A stretch of DNA of 64,000 nucleotides from assembly GCA_965198855.1 (NCBI GenBank), contig CBDAPZ010000002.1, forward strand, positions 372,001 to 436,000, written 5' to 3'. Origin of the DNA: BOG-908 sp965198855. GTDB taxonomy: Bacteria; Pseudomonadota; Alphaproteobacteria; Acetobacterales; Acetobacteraceae. This document shows, one piece after another, positions 45,654 through 54,256 of the stretch. The notes beneath the pieces are model-generated. The model searched no databases. It was not told where the DNA came from and worked only from the letters and a program-made list of their open reading frames with translations. A program made the position numbers and the translations under genes. The stretch's first letter is position 1, and every line of letters begins with the position of its first letter.

Positions 45654-47932
45654 TGAACGCGGTTGTCAGGGGCAGCCTGCGCTGGTCGCTGCTGGCCGGG
45701 CTGTTGCCGGTTGCGGCATTGGCACAAGCCTACCGTCCGCCCATACAGCATTTTCCCGGCAGCACGACCCATGCCGCCCAGGAGCCGCTGACCGGCAACC
45801 AGCCGGTGACCTTCCAATCCGACACCGTGACCTACGACAAGGAGCATGGGCTGGTCACCGCGACCGGCCATGTCGAAGCTTGGCAGAACGACCACGTGCT
45901 GCGCGCAGACCGTGTGACGTTCGACCGCAACACCAATGTCGTCGCAGGGCACGGCCATGTGGTGATCGTCGAGCCGGACGGGCAGGTGCTGTTCGCCGAC
46001 TATGCCGAGCTCACCGGCGGCATGAAGAACGGCGTGATGACCGCGATGCGTGGCCTGATGGCCGAGAATGCGCGCATCGCCGCCAACGGAGCGCGCCGCA
46101 TCGAGGGCAAGCTCAACGTGATGAGCCGCGGCGTCTACACCACCTGCGATCCCTGCAAGGCGCACCCCGAACACGCACCTCTGTGGCAGATACGCGCCTT
46201 CCAGATGACGCAGGATTTGGAGAACAAGCGGCTCGAATACCGGGATTCGTACCTGGACGTGTTTGGCGTTCCGGTGCTGTACCTGCCCTATTTCTCGATG
46301 AGCGACCCCTCCGTGCATCGGCAGAGCGGGTTTCTCATCCCCTCGCTCGGACTGACCGACGAATATCTCGGCAGCTTCATCAAGATCCCCTATTTCTGGG
46401 TGATCGACGGGCAGCAGGACCTTACCATCACGCCGGAGTTTGCCACCAAGGAGGGACCGCAGCTGGAGCTCACCTATCGCCGCGCCTTCGATAACGGCCA
46501 GGTGAGCATGGACGGCGCTATCGCCTCTGACGAGAGCGGGCTTGCCGGCTATTTCTTCGGCAAGGGAATATTCAACTACAACGACACCTGGCGCTACGGC
46601 TTCGACGTCAATCTCGGTAGCTCGGTGAACTACCTGCGGGACTTTCAGGTGCCAGGTTACGGCGCCTCCATCCTCTCGAGCGATCTGTTCATTGAAGGAT
46701 TCGGTGTCGGTTCCTACGCGAAGCTGTCGGCGAACACCTATCAGGGGCTGAACAGCAGCATCGACCAGAGCCTGCTGCCCTATGTGCTGCCGCGTTATGA
46801 ATACAGCTATTTCGGCGAGCCCGATGCGCTTGGCGGCCGGGTGAGCTTCGATACGCTGGCCTATGATATCATCCGCGATGTCGGCACCAACGATCAGCAG
46901 CTTGGCGGCCGCCTGCAATGGGACCGGCCGTTCAACGGCCCGCTTGGCCAGCGCTGGAATTTCACCGCCTGGGCGTCGGGCGTCACCTACAATGCGAATG
47001 TGCTGAGCGGCCAGCCCAACTATGCGGATAATGATGTGGCACGCGGCGTCAGCGGCCAGGTGCAGCTCGCGCTGAAGATGAACTGGCCGTTCATCCGCGA
47101 CGCCGGAAAGCTCGGCACACAGATCATCGAGCCGATCGTGCAGCTGATCGCGGCACCGCAGAGCGGCAACAGCCTGCGCAACAACATCCCGAACGAAGAC
47201 AGCCTGGACTACGAATTCACCGACACCACGCTGTTCTCGATGAACCGCTTCAACGGCTATGATCGTTACGATGGCGGCGTGCGGGTGAATTTCGGCATGC
47301 GCGGCGAATGGGATTTCACCGGCGGCGAGAAACTCGAAGGCCTCATCGGCGCCTCGTGGCAGGAGCACAACGACCTCAACCAGATGCCGCAGTTCCAGCC
47401 GATGAACGGTTTCGACCGCAACGCGCATCTATCCGACATCGTCGGCCGTGGCAGCTTCACGCCGGATAGCTGGTTCGACATCACCGCGCGTGCACGCGTG
47501 GATCATCGCGATGGCAACATCCATTTCGCCGACATCATCGCCTCGGTCGGCCACCCGATCTTCACCGTGGGCGCCGGGTTCATCTACAGCCAAGATGATC
47601 CCTATTACCTCTATCTGATGAACTTCAATCTGCCGTCCAGCTTCAACAAGACCAATCCGCTTTACGTGGATTACATCACGCCGCGCGAGGAAGTCTCTCT
47701 CAACGCTTCAAGCCATTTCGGAAAATGGACGGTCAGGGGCAATGCGCGCCGCGATCTCAAATCCGGTGAGATGGTGACGGCCGGCGGTGACATCGCTTGG
47801 GAGAACGAGTGCGTGATCGCCGACGTCTCCGCCTTCCGCCGCTTTACCTCGATCAACTTCGACGACGGCGACACCACGATCCTCTTCACCATCGTGCTCA
47901 AAACCATCGGTGCGATCGGCGTGAACAGCTAG
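45653..47932 (+). CDS. lptD: LPS-assembly outer-membrane protein LptD
   Basis: A 759-residue outer-membrane translocon for LPS. It has a signal peptide (about 25 residues), an N-terminal OstA/LptA-like jellyroll (VTFQSDTVTYDKEHGLVTATGHVEA), then a large beta-barrel (LPYFSMSDPSVHRQSGFLIPS onward). Cysteines C165 and C168 in TTCDPCKAHP and a later Cys near the end (ENECVIADV) may form the inter-domain disulfides seen in LptD. It is overlapping with lptG and followed by surA, the chaperone that assembles it. Confidence 0.94.
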   Translation: MNAVVRGSLRWSLLAGLLPVAALAQAYRPPIQHFPGSTTHAAQEPLTGNQPVTFQSDTVTYDKEHGLVTATGHVEAWQNDHVLRADRVTFDRNTNVVAGHGHVVIVEPDGQVLFADYAELTGGMKNGVMTAMRGLMAENARIAANGARRIEGKLNVMSRGVYTTCDPCKAHPEHAPLWQIRAFQMTQDLENKRLEYRDSYLDVFGVPVLYLPYFSMSDPSVHRQSGFLIPSLGLTDEYLGSFIKIPYFWVIDGQQDLTITPEFATKEGPQLELTYRRAFDNGQVSMDGAIASDESGLAGYFFGKGIFNYNDTWRYGFDVNLGSSVNYLRDFQVPGYGASILSSDLFIEGFGVGSYAKLSANTYQGLNSSIDQSLLPYVLPRYEYSYFGEPDALGGRVSFDTLAYDIIRDVGTNDQQLGGRLQWDRPFNGPLGQRWNFTAWASGVTYNANVLSGQPNYADNDVARGVSGQVQLALKMNWPFIRDAGKLGTQIIEPIVQLIAAPQSGNSLRNNIPNEDSLDYEFTDTTLFSMNRFNGYDRYDGGVRVNFGMRGEWDFTGGEKLEGLIGASWQEHNDLNQMPQFQPMNGFDRNAHLSDIVGRGSFTPDSWFDITARARVDHRDGNIHFADIIASVGHPIFTVGAGFIYSQDDPYYLYLMNFNLPSSFNKTNPLYVDYITPREEVSLNASSHFGKWTVRGNARRDLKSGEMVTAGGDIAWENECVIADVSAFRRFTSINFDDGDTTILFTIVLKTIGAIGVNS

Positions 47933-47976
47933 GGTTTGGGGCGTCGGCACCGTTCCCCCAATCTTCCTTCCTTTGC
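47931..47976 (+). repeat. GC-rich terminator-like repeat, copy 4 (family C), between lptD and surA
   Basis: GGGTTTGGGGCGTCGGCA ... CCCCCAATCTTCCTTCC, closely like the copy at 25158. It starts within the lptD stop codon and may lower read-through into surA. Confidence 0.6.
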
Positions 47977-47998
47977 TTTTTTGATGTATCAGCCCCGC

Positions 47999-49285
47999 AT
48001 GCGCCAGATTTTTGCTGCCCTTCTCCTCGCCAGCGTCCTGGCGCTCCCCGCGGTCGGCCTGCACGCCCAGGCCCAGCTCGATTCGCCGGACGGCATCGCC
48101 GCGGTCGTCAATGGCGACGTGATCACCCGTGCGGACGTGGATAACCGCGCCCGCCTGTTTGCGCTCACGACCGGCCAGCCCATTGCGCCGGACGTGCTCA
48201 AGCTGCTGCGCCCGCAGATCCTGCGCCAGCTGGTCGATGACCGTCTGAAGATGCAGGAGATCCAGCGCCGCAAGATCGCCGTTCCGGACATCGATGTCGC
48301 GCGCGCCATCGCCGATATCGAGCATCGCAACCACCTCCCCGAGGGCGGCCTGCAGCAGAAGCTCACCGGCCAGGGTGTGACGCCATCCACCCTGATCGCC
48401 CAGATCCGCACCCAGCTCGGCTGGACCCGCGTGCTGCGCCAGGAACTGCAGGAGCGCGGCCGCATCTCGCCTAACGAGATCGCCGAGCAGGAAAAGATTT
48501 TCAAGAACCAGACCGGCCAGCCGCAATATCGCGTCGGTGAGATCTTCGTCGCCGCCGAGGATCCCTCGCATCTGGCGAGTGCCAAGAAATTCGCCGATAC
48601 CGTGATCCAGCAGCTGCATGCCGGCGCCCCATTCGGCATCGTCGCCGCCGAATTCTCGCAGAGCCAGACGGCGCTCGAAGGCGGCTCGCTGGGCTGGGTG
48701 CGCGCCGACCAGCTGGATCCGAAAGTTGCCGAGTTGGTGGCACAGATGCCAGTCGGTGCGGTGAGCAACCCGGTCAAGGTCGCCGGCGGCTTCGACGTGG
48801 TAACGCTGCAGGAGAAGCGCACTGTGGGCTCGGACTTGGCCACGGTGCTCGCATTGCGACAGGCTTTCTATCCGTTCCCCACGGCGCTCGATCCCGCCAA
48901 CCCGACTCCTGCGCAACGTGCGGCGCTGACCTCGGGCCAGGCGCTGAGCAAGAGCGCGCATAGCTGTGCGGATATCGAAGCCGCCAACAAGGCCTCCGGC
49001 AACCAGCGGCCGAGCGATCCGGGTGCCGTGCGGCTGGACCACCTGACCGGACCGATGCAGGCATTGCTGGGCGGGCTGGAGCCAGGCCAGGCAAGCAAGG
49101 CGATCGTGACCCAGGAAGGCATCATGGTGGTGATGGTCTGCTCGAAGGAGCAGAAGAACCTTGCGGTGATGACGCGTGACGATATCGCGAACCAGCTACT
49201 CGAGGAGCGGGTCGAGTTAGCGTCACGCCAGTTGGAGCAGGATCTGAAGCGGCGTGCTTTGATCGATATGCGGTCGTCTACATAG
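47999..49285 (+). CDS. surA: Periplasmic chaperone/peptidyl-prolyl isomerase SurA
   Basis: A 428-residue protein with a signal peptide (MRQIFAALLLASVLALPAVGLHAQAQ), an N-terminal SurA domain (AVVNGDVITRADVDNRARL ... LVDDRLKMQEIQRR), and one parvulin domain (about 175-270: YRVGEIFVAAEDPSH ... GGSLGWVRADQLDPKV). A second parvulin-like domain is degenerate or lost. An ATG five codons earlier (47984) is possible. In many relatives pdxA and rsmA follow, but here an intergenic repeat region and an MNT gene come next. Confidence 0.92.
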   Translation: MRQIFAALLLASVLALPAVGLHAQAQLDSPDGIAAVVNGDVITRADVDNRARLFALTTGQPIAPDVLKLLRPQILRQLVDDRLKMQEIQRRKIAVPDIDVARAIADIEHRNHLPEGGLQQKLTGQGVTPSTLIAQIRTQLGWTRVLRQELQERGRISPNEIAEQEKIFKNQTGQPQYRVGEIFVAAEDPSHLASAKKFADTVIQQLHAGAPFGIVAAEFSQSQTALEGGSLGWVRADQLDPKVAELVAQMPVGAVSNPVKVAGGFDVVTLQEKRTVGSDLATVLALRQAFYPFPTALDPANPTPAQRAALTSGQALSKSAHSCADIEAANKASGNQRPSDPGAVRLDHLTGPMQALLGGLEPGQASKAIVTQEGIMVVMVCSKEQKNLAVMTRDDIANQLLEERVELASRQLEQDLKRRALIDMRSST

Positions 49286-49436
49286 TCTGCTGCAAATAGA
49301 GACAGGAAGCTTTCCCGCAGATTTCGCAGATATATACAGATGATTGAATATACCTGCGACCGTGTTTCGGTCGGTAAGCTTCAATCTGGATGTTTGAAGG
49401 CTGTCGCAGATTTAACCGGCAGCGGTGCTTAGGACC
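49286..49436. other. Gene-free region after surA with short direct and inverted repeats
   Basis: There is no credible frame. It contains GCAGATTTCGCAGAT (49317-49331), followed by ACAGATGATT, a motif style that recurs in many bacterial intergenic repeats, and GAAGCTT/AAGCTTC inverted arms. It ends at the A/T-rich palindrome copy 9. Confidence 0.4.
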
Positions 49437-49470
49437 AAAAGTTTTTTGGTTCTTTTTTTCAAAAAAGAAC
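49437..49470 (+). repeat. A/T-rich double palindrome, copy 9 (family A)
   Basis: AAAAGTTTTTTG then GTTCTTTTTTTC / AAAAAAGAAC, preceded by TAGGACC. It lies just beyond the end of the HepT remnant. Confidence 0.88.
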
Positions 49471-49482
49471 TGCTTGCTTCGA

Positions 49483-49663
49483 TCATTGTTTCTCCGCTAG
49501 CGCCGCTAGTTCCAAGCGGCAAGCTTGTTCGAGTTGCCGATTGACTATCCACGAGCGTCCAGATGATTGGTGCGGCTATGGTGTGATAGCCCTGGCGCAG
49601 CACATTTCCGATTGCCGACACCCAGGGCCAAGGTATGGCGCGTAGGAAGAGCGCGTCAAAAGC
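49483..49663 (-). pseudogene. HepT-like (HEPN/DUF86) toxin remnant, N-terminus lost and frameshifted
   Basis: Directly after the MNT gene stop, in the same frame, lies a readable piece of a HepT protein: AIPWPWVSAIGNVLRQGYH and TIAAPIIWTLVDS. A one-base shift near 49541 then restores NRQLEQACRLELAALAEKQ and a stop. About half of the domain (the N-terminal helices) is missing. The HEPN RNase motif, normally RN-x-x-x-H-x-Y, reads GNVLRQGY, so both the catalytic Arg and His are gone. It is a dead toxin. Confidence 0.7.
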
Positions 49664-49957
49664 TCAGAATACGCGCAGTGCCGCGGCTTCGATGGTCGGG
49701 CGTAATAGCCGATGCAGCGAATCCCGCGTGGTGATGTCGGCGTGGCGACCTAGTATGTCGGTCACGCGCTCCTGCACATCAACGAGGTGCATCAGGCCGA
49801 ACGTGCCACGCTCGTAGTCTAACAATAAATCGGCGTCGGAGTTCTCCCTTGCCGTGCCGGCAAGTGTCGATCCAAAAAGATAGAGCTGCTGGATGCCGAG
49901 CTGCTTCAGCTCTGCTTCATCTGCCTTCAACTTCGCAACTGCGGCCGCGCGATCCAT
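49664..49957 (-). CDS. MNT-type minimal nucleotidyltransferase (orphan antitoxin-like)
   Basis: A 97-residue protein with the nucleotidyltransferase signature YLFGSTLAGTARENSDADLLLDYE (GSx-x-x-G-x-x-x-x-x-SDxDLL), the metal-binding Asp pair intact. Such proteins (MntA) normally AMPylate and silence a HEPN toxin encoded next to them. Here the downstream HEPN gene is an eroded fragment, so the antitoxin appears to have outlived its toxin. It is complete and could still be made. Confidence 0.82.
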   Translation of the reverse strand: MDRAAAVAKLKADEAELKQLGIQQLYLFGSTLAGTARENSDADLLLDYERGTFGLMHLVDVQERVTDILGRHADITTRDSLHRLLRPTIEAAALRVF

Positions 49958-49986
49958 GGCTGCTTGTATACCCCGACCGACGCACG

Positions 49987-50478
49987 CTATGCCACTTCGA
50001 TCTCGGTCAGCCCCTCGCTGAGCACCGCGACCAGATCATCACGTGCCAACGCGATACACCCTTCGGTCGGTGTGAAATCCGGACCGGCAATGTGCAGGAA
50101 AATGGCCGAGCCACGGCCACGCGCGACCGGCGTGTCGTTCCACCCCAGAACACCGACCAGGTCGTACACCGCGTCACGCCGCCAGAGCTCTTCGTAATGC
50201 GCTTCGTGCGGCAAGCGCACCATCCTGTTATAGTCGCGATGGGCAGGATCGTCGCACCAGCCATCCTCCGGCGCGATCGGCTCGACCGGCACCTCGCAGC
50301 GGGGGCGCGCGATGCGGTCGGCACGATACAACACGCGCCTTAGCGGCAGCACGCCGATCGGTGTGCCGCCATCGCCTTCCTCCTTGTGCAGAACCAGGCC
50401 GCGGCGGCCTAAAGCGGCGCGGCATAGTCTACGGCCCAGTATCAGCCGGCCATCGGCGAAAACGCGTGCCCTGCTCAT
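49987..50478 (-). CDS. L,D-transpeptidase-like YkuD-family protein
   Basis: A 163-residue protein without a signal peptide. It carries IFLHIAGPDFTPTEGCIALARDDL, the His and Cys active-site segment (H-x-A ... T-x-GC) of YkuD L,D-transpeptidases, and GTPIGVLPLRRVLYRADR, the substrate-side TPIG/TPxG motif. This is the small, single-domain proteobacterial form (DUF-type YkuD), whose role is in wall or lipoprotein crosslinking. It overlaps ribA by four bases. Confidence 0.88.
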   Translation of the reverse strand: MSRARVFADGRLILGRRLCRAALGRRGLVLHKEEGDGGTPIGVLPLRRVLYRADRIARPRCEVPVEPIAPEDGWCDDPAHRDYNRMVRLPHEAHYEELWRRDAVYDLVGVLGWNDTPVARGRGSAIFLHIAGPDFTPTEGCIALARDDLVAVLSEGLTEIEVA

Positions 50479-51641
50479 CCGAGCAGGTGGCCGAACCTGC
50501 GCGCTTTCGTTTCTAGATACAGGTCGTTTTCGCCATTGGCCGCGATCGCGTGGCTCACACGGCCCACGATCTCGATGCCATGCGCCGACAGACCGGCGAT
50601 CTTTTCCGGGTTGTTGGTCAGCAGCCGCACGCGGCGCATGCCAAGTTGCTTCAGCATGCTCGCGGCAGCGACAAAACTGCGCTCATCCGCCCCAAAGCCC
50701 AATGCGCTATTGGCGTCCAGCGTATCGAGTCCCGCATCCTGCAGGGTATAGGCGCGCAGTTTGTTCACCAGACCGATGCCGCGCCCCTCCTGCGCCATGT
50801 AGAGCAGAACCCCTGCCCCTTCGGCCGACATGCGGCGTATCGCCTGGTGAAGTTGCGGCCCGCAATCGCATCGGCGGCTGCCGAGCAGGTCGCCGGTGAA
50901 ACACTCCGAATGCACGCGGGTCAGCGGTGCCTCTGCCGTTTCGGGCCGCCCGATCAGGATGGCCAGATGCTCTATACCGCCATCGGGCGGGCGGAAGGCC
51001 ACAATGCGCGCGTTCTCCGCGTCATCCAACGGCACCCGTGCTTCTGCCGCCTGCACCAGGAACAGCCCTGCATCGGCGGGATGGCGCAACACCGCTTGGG
51101 CATTGACACGCAAGAGCGCGCCGCCAGTCTCCGGCAGAATGCCGGTGCGCACCAGCATGGCCGGCAACAGACGGGCGAGTTTGGCCAGTTGCAGCGCCGC
51201 TTCGGCCAGAACCGGCGGCACTGTGCAACCGATGACCGGCCTGAGCTGGTTCTTCGGCGCCTGCAGCACGGTGGGGTCGGCTAACCCGCGCAAGCTCGCG
51301 ACGCTCAGTTGGCCTGCGTCGAGCGGCAATGCCGCGATGTCGGCGGTGCCCGCGAGCGGCGTTGCCCCAATCCGGCCCGCCACCACGCGCGACAGCGCCA
51401 GCAGCAGCATCGGCGGGGTGGCCGCCGCATCGCCCGCAGCGGCGACGGCCAGGCATTCCGCCAGCGTATCCGTATTGGGGGTTTCCGCCGGCAATGCCAC
51501 GATCGCCTCGCCACCAGCCTCGATCACCACAGCCACGCCGCGACGGATTTCGGCCACCGCGCGGTGCACCGCGCGAGCATCATGCGCCATGTCCATGGAC
51601 GCCTGTGGCAGCGCGGAAGAGCGAAAAGGCGTGTGGTTCAT
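50475..51641 (-). CDS. ribA: GTP cyclohydrolase II with degenerate N-terminal extension
   Basis: First step of riboflavin synthesis. The C-terminal domain is complete: zinc cysteines in ECFTGDLLGSRRCDCGPQL, YMAQEGRGIGL, and LLTNNPEKIAGL. The N-terminal part (about 180 residues) looks like a reduced version of the DHBP-synthase half found in RibBA fusions, lacking its acidic metal-binding motif, as in several alphaproteobacteria. The start is uncertain (ATG 51689, 51641 or 51596). It overlaps the YkuD-type gene by four bases. Confidence 0.9.
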   Translation of the reverse strand: MNHTPFRSSALPQASMDMAHDARAVHRAVAEIRRGVAVVIEAGGEAIVALPAETPNTDTLAECLAVAAAGDAAATPPMLLLALSRVVAGRIGATPLAGTADIAALPLDAGQLSVASLRGLADPTVLQAPKNQLRPVIGCTVPPVLAEAALQLAKLARLLPAMLVRTGILPETGGALLRVNAQAVLRHPADAGLFLVQAAEARVPLDDAENARIVAFRPPDGGIEHLAILIGRPETAEAPLTRVHSECFTGDLLGSRRCDCGPQLHQAIRRMSAEGAGVLLYMAQEGRGIGLVNKLRAYTLQDAGLDTLDANSALGFGADERSFVAAASMLKQLGMRRVRLLTNNPEKIAGLSAHGIEIVGRVSHAIAANGENDLYLETKARRFGHLLG

Positions 51642-51928
51642 GGAAAGCTGGCAGTCCTGAGCGATGGAGGCACTGCTTAGGTCGGCCATCCTGCGCCGTA
51701 AACAAGATCGCGCTTCGCGCCGGCAAGCTATGTTACGTGACGTTCTGTGATGACCATCGTCACGATATCCCTGGTAACACAGCTGTGATACAGTGACATT
51801 GCTGCCGGGTATGATGGCCTAACCTCATCGTTTCGCAAAAAGTTTTGCAACCGATCCGGCGCCTGCGGGCTTACCAGCGTGAATGCAATACGCGTAGCCG
51901 CCCCTGGCCCGCGAGCTGGAGAAAAGTG

Positions 51929-52639
51929 ATGGCGGGCGAGCGCCCCATCTTGATTGTAGACGACGACGCTTCCCTGTTGGAGGAGCTCGCAGCCCAATTG
52001 CAAGTCGACGGCGAATTCAGTGCAGATGAAGCGTCCTCGGTCAGTCAGGCGGAAGCCAAGCTGAAGCAAAAGGAGCAACGCTACGACGCGATCATCCTTG
52101 ATGTCAGCCTACCCGATGGCGACGGCCGGGATTTTTGTGCAAACCTGCGCAAGCAAGGCCTGCGCATGCCCATCATCATGCTCACGGGCTCGGATGAGGA
52201 AGCCGATGTAGTGCGCGGGCTGGAATCCGGTGCAAACGACTACATTGCCAAGCCATTTCGGCTGAACGAGCTGCTGGCAAGGTTGCGCGCACAGCTGCGC
52301 ATCTTCGAAAATTCAGAAGATGCGGTGTTCACCATTGGGCCTTACACCTTCCGGCCGTCAGCGAAACTGCTGCAGGAGCCGCTTCGCAATCGCCGCATCC
52401 GCCTGACTGAAAAAGAAGCGGCGATCCTGAAATTCCTCTATCGGGCTGGTACCAAACCGGTCGCGCGACAGATCCTTCTCAACGAGGTGTGGGGCTACAA
52501 CGCGGCCGTCACCACGCACACGCTGGAAACGCATATCTATCGCCTACGCCAGAAAATCGAACCGGACCCGGCAAATGCCAGGTTACTGGTGACGGAAGGT
52601 GGCGGCTATCGCCTCGATCCCGAAGCGGCGGTCAACTAA
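51929..52639 (+). CDS. OmpR-type response regulator, orphan
   Basis: A 236-residue regulator: receiver with D58 in AIILDVSLPDGDG and K in YIAKPF; C-terminal winged helix (RLTEKEAAILKFLYRAGTKPVARQILLNEVWGYNAAVTTHTLETHIYRLRQKIE). No kinase gene lies nearby. ATG 51929 is preceded by GGAGAA at good spacing; earlier in-frame codons look non-coding. It ends seven bases from the convergent xthA gene. Confidence 0.9.
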   Translation: MAGERPILIVDDDASLLEELAAQLQVDGEFSADEASSVSQAEAKLKQKEQRYDAIILDVSLPDGDGRDFCANLRKQGLRMPIIMLTGSDEEADVVRGLESGANDYIAKPFRLNELLARLRAQLRIFENSEDAVFTIGPYTFRPSAKLLQEPLRNRRIRLTEKEAAILKFLYRAGTKPVARQILLNEVWGYNAAVTTHTLETHIYRLRQKIEPDPANARLLVTEGGGYRLDPEAAVN

Positions 52640-52646
52640 GCCTGCC

Positions 52647-53444
52647 TTAGGTCTCCGCCAACTCGAGCAGGACAGGGACATGGTCAGACGTTTGTGGCCA
52701 GTCCCTCGCTTCCTGCAAAATTTCATAGCTCTTGAGGCGGCCGGTGAGATCCGGCGTCACCCAGATATGGTCAAGCCGGCGGCCGCGATTCGATAATTGC
52801 CAATCCCGGTTTCGATATGACCACCAGGTGTAGAGTTTTTCGCTCTCTGGCACGAAATGCCGGATCCCGTCGTAGAAGCCGGTAGCACGCAGCGCGTCGA
52901 GATGCGCAATCTCGATCGGCGTATGGCTCACCACGCCCATCAGCTGTTTGTGGCTCCAGACATCATGCTCGAGCGGTGCGATGTTGAGGTCGCCCACCAG
53001 CACGCTGCGCGGCCGCACACCGTTGGTCGCAAACCAGGCAGTGGCCTCGGACAGAAAATCCAGCTTGTGGGCGAATTTGACGTTTACGCTGCGGTCGGGG
53101 ACGTCGCCGCCCGCCGGCACGTAAAAACAATGCAGCTCGATCGGGCCGCCCGCCGCACTCACCTTCACCTGCAGATGCCGGCAATCGCCCTTGCTGCACC
53201 AATCCGGGGCCGCCTCCTGCACCATCTCCCGACGCGAAAGGATGGCGACGCCGTTATAGCCTTTCATGCCGCGACGGGCGACGTAGGGGTAACCCAACGC
53301 CGCCGGCGCCGCGTCCGGAAACAACTCGTCCGGCACCTTCGTTTCCTGTAGGCAGATCACATCCGGATCGAGGGCGGCGATCAGCCGCTCCAACAGGCCA
53401 AGACGCAGGCGGAGCGAGTTGATGTTCCAGGTGACGATTCGCAT
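52647..53444 (-). CDS. xthA: Exodeoxyribonuclease III (AP endonuclease)
   Basis: A 265-residue DNA-repair nuclease: MRIVTWNINSLRLRL, ICLQETKVPDELFP, the metal and catalytic loops VGDLNIAPLEHDVW, RLDHIWVT and TSDHVPVLLEL. It repairs abasic sites. ATG 53444 is chosen because the conserved N-terminus starts there; an earlier ATG at 53480 adds 12 residues. It is divergent from marC. Confidence 0.94.
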   Translation of the reverse strand: MRIVTWNINSLRLRLGLLERLIAALDPDVICLQETKVPDELFPDAAPAALGYPYVARRGMKGYNGVAILSRREMVQEAAPDWCSKGDCRHLQVKVSAAGGPIELHCFYVPAGGDVPDRSVNVKFAHKLDFLSEATAWFATNGVRPRSVLVGDLNIAPLEHDVWSHKQLMGVVSHTPIEIAHLDALRATGFYDGIRHFVPESEKLYTWWSYRNRDWQLSNRGRRLDHIWVTPDLTGRLKSYEILQEARDWPQTSDHVPVLLELAET

Positions 53445-53500
53445 GCACAATGGCGTGCCCCAGCCGCGCTTGCATGACAAGGCAGGCGCCTAGGCATCTG

Positions 53501-54169
53501 ATGCACTGGTCGCCGATTTCGTTCTCAGGCCTGCCGGGCGCGTTCCTCCTCGGGCTGCCGGCGCTGCTCTCCATCGTCAATCCGCTCGGCTCGGCGCTGA
53601 TCTTCAACCAGGTGCTCGGCGACCGCAGCCACGCCGAGCGCGCCCAGCTCGCCCGCACGGTCGCGTTCTACAGCGCCATCGTGCTGATGGTGGCGCTCTG
53701 GGCCGGCGATGCGATCCTGAATTTCTTCGGTGTCACCCTCAGCGCCCTGCGCCTTGCCGGCGGCCTTGTCGTGGCCACACGGGCCTGGGCACTCCTCAAC
53801 GCCCCAGAAGAAAGCGAAGCGCGTAAGGAACAACAAGCCAACGCCGCCCGCCTCTCCGGCGATGTCGCCTTCTACCCGCTGACCATGCCCTTTACGACCG
53901 GCCCGGGCAGCATCGCCGTCAGCGTGGCCCTCACCTCCGCGCGCCCCGAAAGCGGCGCAGGCTACGCCGCCTTCATGCTGGGCCTGACCGCCTCCGCCAT
54001 CGTCGTCTGCCTACTGACCTGGATCTGCTACCGCTCGGCCGATTTCGTGGTCGACCATCTCGGCGCCTCAGGCACACGCGTGGTGAGCCGCTTGGTGGCC
54101 TTTCTGCTGCTGTGCATCGGCACCCAGATCATGCTCAACGGCCTGCACGACGTGGGGCTGTTCAGGTAA
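53501..54169 (+). CDS. MarC-family integral membrane protein
   Basis: A 222-residue inner-membrane protein with six helices: LLGLPALLSIVNPLGSALIFNQVLG, VAFYSAIVLMVALWAGDAIL, LTMPFTTGPGSIAVSVAL and LCIGTQIMLNGLHDV. The PLTMPFTTGPG motif is a MarC (UPF0056) hallmark. The function is unestablished; the old link to multidrug resistance has been withdrawn. It ends before a palindrome shared with the convergent ymdB-like gene. Confidence 0.9.
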   Translation: MHWSPISFSGLPGAFLLGLPALLSIVNPLGSALIFNQVLGDRSHAERAQLARTVAFYSAIVLMVALWAGDAILNFFGVTLSALRLAGGLVVATRAWALLNAPEESEARKEQQANAARLSGDVAFYPLTMPFTTGPGSIAVSVALTSARPESGAGYAAFMLGLTASAIVVCLLTWICYRSADFVVDHLGASGTRVVSRLVAFLLLCIGTQIMLNGLHDVGLFR

Positions 54170-54182
54170 TGGCGGGTCTGTC

Positions 54183-54256
54183 GCCCAGCTTCTAGGCCAA
54201 GGGGCTTTGCCCCCCAGCGGGGTCGAGTGGCAGAGCCCTGGCCTAAAAGCTGGGCC
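54183..54256. terminator. Long imperfect palindrome between convergent marC and ymdB-like genes
   Basis: Arms GCCCAGCTTCTAGGCC and GGCCTAAAAGCTGGGC bracket AAGGGGCTTTGCCCC and GGCAGAGCCC, the core of the family B elements. It is placed to end both transcripts. Confidence 0.65.

Noticed and set aside
45023..47428. 801-residue open frame antisense to lptG-lptD
   Set aside because: High-GC shadow frame; lptG and lptD on the other strand have signal peptides, motifs and overlapping junctions.
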